DNA of 64,000 nucleotides, taken from contig NC_134834.1 in the NCBI RefSeq assembly GCF_004210375.1, positions 147,841,009 to 147,905,008 on the forward strand. The letters run 5' to 3'. The position numbers and the translations under genes are program-made. A model generated the notes under the pieces. That model saw only the letters and a program-made list of their open reading frames with translations, was not told the DNA's origin and did no database searches. Positions 55,660 through 64,000 of this stretch are shown here, in pieces. Source of the stretch: Tachypleus tridentatus (Eukaryota; Arthropoda; Merostomata; Xiphosura; Limulidae). Each line of letters begins with the position of its first letter. Position 1 is the stretch's first letter.

Positions 55660-58600
55660 AAAAAACAGCTACTAGATATATTTATTTTTAATTCATTGTA
55701 TAAAATTAGATACCATATGAAGTAATATTTTGACCATAGTTGAACTTAAAAACTCAAAAAAGAAGACAGAAAGAAAATTAATTTAAACCCTGTAATAGGA
55801 AATATTTAAAAAAGTAAGAAAACAAGTGTTTTCAATAGAGTATAATTTACTCTAGTTTGAGTAAATAACATTTACAGTATATACAGCCTTGATGTCTTTT
55901 TCTTTTTTTAATAATCCCTACTTGCAGGTTTTTAAAATTCCAAATTTTTGTTTATCTTATTTTATAAAACAGTTGAGCAAATGTTTATCTATGTATCAAT
56001 ATAACACCTTTTGTGAAAGCAGTTCTAACTGATTTTATGCGTAAAATCAGTCCATGTTAAATAAAGTCTTGTTTCTGTTTGTTGAGAGTTAAAGGTTTTC
56101 CCTTCCATGTTTTTATTGTTGTTATTTAATCACAGCTATGTATGTTATCCAAGTTAAAACCTACATCAGTACACATATTGTTACTGCAACAAATCAGGCC
56201 ATCATTTGTAAGTTTATTATTCTTCAAATTAATATAGCGTTTACTTTTACGATGGCAATGGTGTATAGCAGGTGTGGTTGAAAACTTAAAATGTTATTAT
56301 ACTGGGATTTAAATTATTAGTTTTCCTGTGATGTAATATTATACATTATTATTATAAGAATTGTTTTATACCTCATTCTTCTTCTTTTGGATGCTTTGAG
56401 TTCTTATTGTTTGGGCAAATTTTAGAAAATTTTTTAGATATTTAACCTTATCTATATGTTACATGAGGTTAAAAATTCATTGATTACATTCCCTACCAAC
56501 TTCTGAGAAACGAGTAACTTAGATTATTGTTTAAGGTTAATTAACATTTACTATAAACCTTTTTGCTTGCACTCATCAGAACTTTTACAGTGAAGCCATC
56601 CATCAGGCATGTTTAGAAAGAGTGTTGAACTTTGAACTCCTGTACCAAGATGCATTAAATAAAGTTTGATCTCTGCTGCGGGTGTCAAGCTGAATTAGAA
56701 TGATAATACATTACTGAAACTTAACATTCTGCTCTTGAAACAGTAAAGAAAGTTATATATTTAGTTTAAAAAGTAAAAAAAATAATTAAGATCTAAAAAA
56801 TGGGTAATTCTCAATAGTACTTTAGTGATATTTATAATTATTAGTTAGTTATTTACCAATAATAAGGCTTACACATCACACAATTTTCAATTTATTAACA
56901 TACAAAAGAATCACATTAACTACTTTTCCTTTATGGTGAAGAAAAAATTGGATAGACATAACTTTTAACATTAGTTAAAACATAGTAGTCATAGTTTCAC
57001 CCATAAAATTGAGAAACATAATCAAATATGTTGATTATAAACAAAAACAAACAAACACGGTAATAGTATATTTATTAAGAGATTGTGACACCTGTGACTA
57101 TATTTGGTGGAAAAAAAAATCTTAAAACCATTTATATCGAAACTATATTTCAGGGCTAGCCAACTACATGTTTTACTGCTTAAGTACATAAGTATCAATC
57201 AAACCAGCATGCACAAAAAAGCACTTGCAGAAGCTAGGAGAATAAAATAATCTTAAATTCAGTTAAAAATACAACTTCTTGTACTTCCAACACACAAAGG
57301 GTACAAAATACAGTTTGCTTTCACTTCTGTTGCTTCAACAGTTCAAATCACAAATTTCATCTCTATTGAATAAGATCGTACGAGAAGTCGTCATAGTTCG
57401 ATTCTTCAGTTGACACATGTAGACATATATTTAACATTTCATCAAATGTGCTGTGAAAACGTTGGGTGCGTGTCATCAACATTTAGCTTTACTTGTGTGT
57501 TATTGCCACGTTTGTACTTGTAAGTTAAATTAAACAATCATATCAATTTGCACGTGGGAAAAGACACACCAAGGCAAAGACATTGACAAGTTCTTTGTTA
57601 CACAGGTTCTCATGGAAAGAGCTTTAGTAATTTCTACAAAACTAGGTATTAAATCTAAATCCAATTAAGGAAACACTAGTAGCTAAAAATAAACAGTAGG
57701 TTATAGCATCATTTGGAATTTGCTACCAGTGGTAGTTTTGAATACTTTTCATCTTTAAGTGTACCAGTTGTTGTATTTTTTGTTGTATTAACAGTCAGTT
57801 CCTATTTGTGTTCTTTAATGTAGAACTAGTCTCAAGATAGAATCATTTTTGCAATTAAATTTGCAGTGTTTTCCTTACGTAACCAAAATTTCTTTCTTTG
57901 TAAAGAATTTGAAATCCCTTACAAAGGCTTTTACTAAATTATTCTAGAAAAAGAAAAACAACAACTTCAAATTCATATATTAGAATTAAAACATGAAAAA
58001 TATCTAATTCCATGTACCTTGTATACATTGTGTTAAAACACCACATTTCAAATCATTAGATTTGATCACAGAATACTCAATTTCTCTTTGCACCTGTCAG
58101 CAACATATATGACATCTGTAAGTCATGTCAATCTTGTGAGAGTAAATTTCAAACATTTTGGAAGAACTTATGGAAACTGTTAGAAATCACAACTTAATAC
58201 TATACCAGTATAGCAGTTACCATAAATTTAACAACATTTCTCATCAAAACTTTATTGCACTTTTCTTTGCATCCATCAAAAGATCACAGTTTCTTTTCAA
58301 CAATTTTGAAAGTTAACTTTGATACTGTTTACTTTCATTGTATGATCACCTCATTACATAATTCATAAGGGAATTTATTTATAAAAATATTTCCATTATG
58401 TACTAGCACATTGAATGTAATTTTATGGTATAAGTGTATCATTTTATTGTTTAGAATGTTTTACATTCATTAAAGATTTGTAATTCATTTACCATCTGTT
58501 AAATTTCCCATAGATAAAACAAAAAACAAAGAGATGATAATAAAATATGTACATTCATATACATCTGTTTATTTTAAAATTTGGTAATAGTAGAGTTTAT

Positions 58601-58910
58601 AAACCCCTACATCTTTAAAAAGTAACATTAAAACTGACAAATAGTATCATGGTATGTTTTGTTATGTACAAGTTAAGAAATATTTCCACTAAATTTAGAT
58701 TATAACTTCTCTTAGAAAATTCAAATACTTCATTAATGTATTGAAATATGGTTTGTTTTTATTTGAACTGAATCTTTGAAACCTTTTCTGTGATTCATAG
58801 GTACCTGTTGGTATAATAGCACACTGTTTAGTTTAAAATAAACATGAACCCATGTAATATTTTATCACAAGAAGAACTTGCACAGCGACTTCTATTGCCA
58901 TAAATTATAT
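55660..58910. other. Long AT-rich stretch without recognised features
   Basis: About 3.2 kb with no SINE, no transposon motif and no open frame of note on either strand. It is the largest repeat-poor tract in the window, so it may be constrained or simply old sequence. Confidence 0.4.
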
Positions 58911-58916
58911 AGAGCA

Positions 58917-59065
58917 TTACCAACTAGAAATTCAATTACCAGCATGTACTTAGATCACTACCAATTTGAAAATTCCAATTACTGGCATGTGCTTATGTCA
59001 TTACCAATTTGAAAATTCCAATTACAAGGACGTTTGGATCATTACCAATTTTAAACATCAATTTT
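58917..59065 (+). repeat. Minisatellite, about 56-bp unit, three copies
   Basis: ATTACCAATTTGAAAATTCC, AATTACTGGCATGTGCTTA and GATCATTACC-type blocks recur with starts near 58917, 58965 and 59020. Confidence 0.8.
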
Positions 59066-59179
59066 CATGATCTATAGAACAACAACAGACTTGCTGGTTC
59101 ATCTAAGCCATTCTATTCACTAAATTAAACTATAAGGATAAGAAAATATTACTTGAAGCTAACATTTATCATTCAAATA

Positions 59180-59718
59180 TTTCAATCATTATTTTATATT
59201 TGAAGACAACCTAGTAAAAAGGGTAACTACCCTATTAGGAAAATAACTGTTTCCAGAAGAAGATGACTTTTATCTTGCCAAAGTTTATGTTAGTGACCCT
59301 CTAGTCTCATCATTCTCTTCAATAAGTACAAAAAAGTTTATGCATCAGTACAGTCAATTTCTTTAGCAATGTTAAAAACCTCCATCAAATCCCCTCTAAC
59401 TCTTCTGTTTTTGATAAAAAAACAACAACAAAAGACAAAACAGTTTAATAAATCTTAACTTGTTCTCATATGACTAACTTCTCATCTAAATCTAAATCTG
59501 CCATTTATTCACCCACATCACCAAATGATGTAAATACTTTTGTAAAGTAACAGAAACTTTCTTACAGCCATCATGATTTTAATATCATTAAGAAATTTAA
59601 GTAACGTATTGACCATTCCTTCATCTGTATCACTGATGTAAATCAAAAAGAGCAATTACCCTAACACTGAGCCTTGAGATATCTCACATGTGACATTAAT
59701 GCCAAATGGAAGTAAGGC
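59180..59718 (-). pseudogene. CR1-like LINE reverse transcriptase fragment (minus)
   Basis: On the minus strand: VTCEISQGSVLG (equivalent of GVPQGSVLG), LLFLIYISDTDEGMVNTLLK, FLNDIKI (position of the FADD motif, first Asp lost), a WVNKWQ-type block, then RRVRGDLMEVFNIAKEIDCT and the C-terminal LIG-type end at about 59200. Stops and shifts throughout. The domain is cut at its 5' end at about 59718. Confidence 0.8.
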
Positions 59719-59741
59719 CAAACAAAATAACCATATTAATT

Positions 59742-61045
59742 CTGAACTTGTTAAAAAAAAATGGAATGTTTAAAGAATAATAAAGCACCAGGGTTGCATA
59801 ATATTTACCCACTGATTTTCAGAAAGCTTAAGGATTGGTTATGTGAGTCTTTTGTTATAATTTTTTCTTAGTTTATGAATAGTGGGTGGATGCAAGAAGG
59901 CAAAGTTGATTAAAGTTTCTCTTCTTCATAAATGGGGTGCTAAAAATTATTCCAGTAATTATATTAGTTGTACATCAGGTGTGGGAAAAGCTTCTTTGAA
60001 AAGGTTCCTGCTTATGTTGATGAGAATATGGGTATGGTATGTCTGAAAACATTTGAGAAGGTGTTATACAAACTCTTGTTTAAAAAAAACGGTTTTCTGT
60101 GGGTGTGGGGATTGGCTATCTCATTGGATAGAAGACTGGTTGGATGGAGAGTAGAAGGTTGTTATAAATGGAGTTCAGCCAAATTGAATTAATGTTACAT
60201 GAAGGGTAGCTCATGTCTCAGTGTTAGAACCTTTGCTTCTTCTGATTTACATCAATGCCATCAGTTAAGGAATGGTGAATAGATTTGATGATGAGATCAA
60301 AATTTTGGGTGTTGCGGACATTGTGGAGGATGTTATTTCCTTGCAAAATTATTTGAATTACTTGGTGAATTGGGTGAATAAATGGCAGATGAATTCTAAT
60401 TACAATATATGCAAGATGATGCATGTAGGACATCACAATTTGAATTACAACTATAATTTTGATAGGAATAACCTAAAAAAAAAAGATCTTCGATCAGCCT
60501 CTTAAGCTATCCAAGCAATGTGCTATTGATGATTTTAAGTTGTATCTACAGAAATACTGAATATAAGTTTTAAAAATAATAGTGTCATTGGTTAGGCCAT
60601 AATTGGAATCTTGAGCTCCTTACCTTAGAAAGCCACTGAATTGTTGGAAATGAGAGGTTAAGATTCTTGAATTTCTTTTCTCATCAAAACAGGAGAGTTA
60701 ATGAGATCTGATTGAGGTGTTTAAGATTGTTAAGGAAATTGATTGTGTTGATGTGTCTTCCTCATACTTAAAGGTGATGATGGTAAGACTGTGTGACACA
60801 AACATAAAGTTTGATAGGAAAGAAGCCATTCTTAGGTAAGACATTTTTATTTTTCTAATAGGGTAGTTCACCACTGGAATATGCTACCTTTGAATGTTGT
60901 GGATGCAGTTTAATTTTAAGGTGTTTAAGAGAAGGTTGATAAATATTTGAATGGTAAGGGCTGCCTTTATGATACTATTTAAGGGTTCAGTAGATAGAAT
61001 AGTCCAGATGGACCAAAAGGTTCCTTGCTGTCTTTGTGTTAAGTA
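59742..61045 (+). pseudogene. CR1-like LINE reverse transcriptase fragment (plus)
   Basis: On the plus strand: LKNNKAPG and YPLIFRKLKDWLCESFVIIF (59770-59870), then WIEDWLDGE (about 60125), RFDDEIKILGVADIVEDVIS (60275, position of the FADD motif, first Ala-Asp changed) and LVNWVNKWQMNSNYNICKMM. A decayed C-terminal region follows (LIEVFKIVKEIDCVDVSS near 60710; MDQKVPCCLCVK-like end near 61035). It starts about 25 bp from the oppositely oriented copy at 59180-59718. Dead copy. Confidence 0.85.
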
Positions 61046-61332
61046 ACTGACATTTTCCAAATAAAGCTATTCCACCCCTTCTCTTTAGTACTCTGGGCCT
61101 ATTAATTATCCTAGAACCCTATATTTTAAAGAAATTTATCCTAAATTATTTTTATATTTAACCAAGTTTCTTTATATTACAATCTTCCATTGTGATTGGT
61201 GCTCTTAAGTCATCCATTTTAATTTTCTTATATTTCCAGCATTAAAATAATAACAATTTCACTTATTATTAAAGATACTTCTTCACTACACTTTTCTCTC
61301 TATCTCGGTTTATCTTTGTTCTCACCATTGTT
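61046..61332. other. Unannotated spacer
   Basis: Nothing recognised. Confidence 0.3.
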
Positions 61333-61572
61333 CAGGGTGTTCGAAAAGTCACTGTGCAATTTTGTAATCATATTTTATTCAGTCTATTTCAAGCCAGCAA
61401 CTGATAGCGGTGTTTAGAAACAAAATAAGAAGGACCCAGGTCTGTATTGATCCCAATGGGGGTCACTTTCAACATTGTTTATAATTGTCATTCATATTTA
61501 CCTCCTGTATTCTATATTGAAACATGTCTGTTAATAAATATACAAGTGCACAGTGACTTTCCAAACACCCTG
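61333..61572. mobile_element. 240-bp terminal-inverted-repeat element (MITE)
   Basis: The left end CAGGGTGTTCGAAAAGTCAC continues TGTGCA; the right end reversed reads CAGGGTGTTTGGAAAGTCAC then TGTGCA: two mismatches in 26. The interior has no intact frame. The right flank is TA; the left is TT. It is typical of a non-autonomous derivative of a mariner/IS630-type transposon. Confidence 0.88.
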
Positions 61573-61952
61573 TATAATTATAGTTTACAGCTGCTGTTGT
61601 AACTGAATTAATGACCCTTGGAAATAAGCCAGTTCCTACCATATTTAACTATAAATCAAGTGTTCCAAAAAGCTACCTTTTCCCCTAAAACTGATCTCAC
61701 AACTTCAACCAGTTAAACTGCATCCCACCCCGTAAAACAAAATACTTCATAATGTCATACTACTTTGCCCCATCCCATTCACAATATATAAACGTTCTTT
61801 ATTTCACTTCTTTCAGAATGAGTGATAATTATTGGAAAAAAAGGTTTAAATGAGTAACAAGCAGTATGTTGTAAATTGTAAAATCTTCTGTGGAAGGAGA
61901 GAAATGTTTTATGAGAAAATGTTCAATACTTGTCCCTCTAAAATTGGCATGT
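61573..61952. other. Unannotated spacer
   Basis: Nothing recognised. Confidence 0.3.
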
Positions 61953-61963
61953 CATCCTGCTCA

Positions 61964-62230
61964 TGGCCCGGCATAGCCAGGTGGGTTAAGATATTCAACT
62001 TGTAATCTGAGGGTTCTGGGTTTGAATCCCAGTCGCACCAAACAAGCTTGCCCTTTCATCTGTTATAATGTGACAGTCAATCCCACTATTTGCTGGTGAA
62101 AGAGTATCCCAAGAGTTGGTGGTGGGTGGTGATGACTAGCTGCCTTCCCTCTAGTCTTACCCTGCTAAATTAGAGTTGGTTAGCACAGAGATCCCTCGTG
62201 TAGCTTTGTGCAATATTTAAAAACAAAACA
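61964..62230 (+). mobile_element. SINE family A with perfect target-site duplication
   Basis: Head GGCCCGGCATAGCCAGGTGG, altered B box GGGTTTGAATCCC, body and tail (TTTGTGCAATATTTAAAAAC). The 11-bp duplication CATCCTGCTCA is exact at 61953-61963 and 62231-62241. Confidence 0.95.
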
Positions 62231-62241
62231 CATCCTGCTCA

Positions 62242-63350
62242 GGTTATCACTTCAGTGTTGCTAATCACATACATATTCTGTTAGAAATACTTTTTGATTG
62301 ATGTTTGAAGCATGAAATGGTCAATTCTGTGAAATCTAAATATACAAAAATAGCAGCATGTTTGACAAGGTTCAAAAGAAGTCTAAAAAAATCACACTAT
62401 TGTGACTCTTGAATACAAATTTAAATGATAAAGTCTTAATAAACAGAGCTGTGAATATTAGGTGTAAGTGCCTGTTCATATTTAGCATGTTATAAGATCA
62501 TCCAGTTTAAGACTCCAGTAACCACTTAGGTTACTAACCATGCCAATAATTTCAGATGTACTCCAGCTTTTGCTCATCTGACAAATAACTGAAGAAATGA
62601 CAAGGTGTATTTGAGAGCATTGACATCCCACTTTCAGTACAATTAATTAAAAAAGTTTAAAATGATAACATGGTTCCTCAAAATTAAAAAATCTTCAATC
62701 AACACAATTAAAAATGTTTTTTTCATTAAAGTGCTTTTAATCATAAAATTTGCCAATTTTTAATAAAAAAAGTTATTATACTAAAAAGAGAAAAACTCAA
62801 GGAGAAATAAAAAAACATAAGTTTTGTTCCAAGTTTATCCATCATATTTGAAAAGAAAAGAAAAAATGTCCAGTACATTTTTTTAGAAAAATGCAAGCAC
62901 AGAACTTTTAATAAAGAAAAATAAAATACATGAAAAACTACAAAGAAATGAAAGAAACAAAAATATATCACAAAAGTACCAGCTTTGTGAAGAACTGGTG
63001 GTCAAAATTAAAGCCCAAAAATCAAATATTAAAATAAAATAATAAAAATATAGTATACTGCTAGCACTGAACTCTAGTTCATGGATGACAAACATAAATA
63101 ACGTTTAGGTAGCTTACCAAATAATAATAGAAGTTTGTACAGTATAGGTGTGTATAAATTGAACGTACACTTCACTTTTACAAACATTTTTGGCATTTAA
63201 AGCCTCCAAACAAACCATGCTAAACCAGATGTTAAATAGGAATTCGCCTTTAGGTTTTTGACAGAAATAACCAATCAAACTGCTTTTTGAACACAAATAA
63301 AAAAATAACTACATAAAGGTAATATAAAGCATGTTATATGGGCTCAAAAA
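62242..63350. other. Unannotated AT-rich spacer
   Basis: Two overlapping Phe-rich minus-strand frames (62741-63095) reflect A-rich DNA and are not credible genes. Confidence 0.35.
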
Positions 63351-63353
63351 TAT

Positions 63354-63593
63354 ACAGTGTGGCCCATATGTCCCTACCCATCCATATATCTTATGTATCC
63401 AGTGTATCTGTGTGGTGTCCCTCATTCTCGCTGCATAATATTATGCAATGCCATGTTCTGTGAAACATTTTCCTCAACATAGCAGGGGTTATTGTTCCAA
63501 ATGCTGTGATAACAGCTGCCTTCAACTCATCATTAGTATTATAACATTGTTTATAATAACATATGGATGGGTATGGATTTACAGGCCACCCTG
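63354..63593 (-). mobile_element. 240-bp terminal-inverted-repeat element with transposase remnant
   Basis: Flanked by TA on both sides. The left end CAGTGTGGCCCATATGTCCC and right end reversed CAGGGTGGCCTGTAAATCCA both continue TACCCATCCATAT. On the minus strand the interior reads ELKAAVITAFGTITPAMLRK and MFHRTWHCIILC, matching the C-terminal end of a mariner/IS630-type transposase. This is therefore an internal-deletion derivative of a coding parent. Confidence 0.9.
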
Positions 63594-64000
63594 TAGAAAT
63601 AATTTCAAATTTTTTAGTTGTTCTTGTTCCTTGAGTCATGTAGATTATCTGTGACATTAGTGAATGTTGTTACTAACATTTTATATATCCGTTTTTAAAA
63701 TACTATTCTACACATCATGTACTTGCATTGCTCTGCTATCAAAATTTATTGTTTATTTATATCAGGTATATTGGGATTTACAATGGACTATGAAAGCAAG
63801 TTAAGACACCAAGGGGTTTGTTACTCAAAAATAAAGAAAACACGATGTGAAATAAGATGTCAAAAAGGAGTAGGGTTTAATATTTTATTTCACAAAAACA
63901 ATAACTTTATATAATTAGGTTTGTGTTCCATGCCAGGATGTTCTGACTTATTATAGATATATTCAAAATACAACGGAAGCCAACATTATCTGAGCAACTT
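63594..64000. other. Unannotated AT-rich end of window
   Basis: No feature was recognised. A 65-codon frame at 63717-63914 has no family signature. Confidence 0.3.

Noticed and set aside
59180-61045. Twin-priming inversion of a single LINE copy
   Set aside because: The two oppositely oriented pieces cover overlapping parts of the reverse transcriptase, which a single twin-primed insertion would not.
62741-63095. Phe-rich minus-strand frames
   Set aside because: Produced by A-rich plus-strand DNA; low complexity, overlapping frames, no motif.

Overview
The window is animal nuclear DNA, AT-rich and gene-poor. No intact multi-exon host gene, rRNA, bona fide tRNA gene, operon or CRISPR array could be supported. 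It is full of tRNA-derived SINEs, LINEs, a DIRS-type element, Tc1/mariner-type remnants, foldback elements and minisatellites, which is typical of intergenic or long-intron sequence. The abundant SINE (threonine-tRNA-like head, then a conserved body ending in a CAGATAGCCC / TTTGCGCGAAATTC tail and AAAC repeats) makes me favour an arthropod, plausibly a chelicerate such as a horseshoe crab. That assignment is from memory of similar repeats and is not proven by the sequence.

Layout. 0-4 kb: unannotated AT-rich DNA, a foldback element (3.55-3.71 kb) and a degenerate CTAT/CTGT array. 4-16 kb: a dense field of two SINE families (A and B), several with target-site duplications, plus minisatellites at 12.9-14.2 kb interrupted by a near-perfect 82-bp inverted repeat. 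16.15-16.82 kb: a roughly 55-bp minisatellite. 20.3-20.9 kb: a THAP-domain exon (minus strand) bracketed by short inverted repeats. 22.67-28.13 kb: a near full-length but frameshifted I-clade LINE (minus strand) with zinc-knuckle ORF1, endonuclease, reverse transcriptase with a preserved YVDD, RNase H and 3' end. 28-31.4 kb: more SINEs. 33.0-33.24 kb: minisatellite. 33.5-34.9 kb: purine-rich unrecognised block. 35.1-36.4 kb: broken intronless coiled-coil gene (minus). 37.7-38.2 kb: mariner-like transposase remnant. 38.6-40.4 kb: DIRS-like retroelement (minus). 41.9-43.5 kb: two complementary, oppositely oriented halves of one Tc1-type transposase with a CR1-like fragment between them. 44.2-44.6 kb: foldback element. 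47.4-48.6 kb: mariner-like remnant (minus). 49.3-53.4 kb: SINEs and a 5'-truncated Jockey-type LINE fused to a SINE tail. 59.2-61.05 kb: two CR1-like LINE fragments head to head. 61.3 and 63.35 kb: two 240-bp terminal-inverted-repeat elements.

How the parts relate. The most informative relation is at the 3' ends: the LINE at 22.67 kb ends in a stretch that aligns with the tails of both SINE families. This is what is expected if a LINE of this clade supplies the machinery that moves the SINEs. Almost every protein-coding element is visibly broken, so the window looks like a graveyard whose youngest layer is a SINE-A subset with clean target-site duplications.
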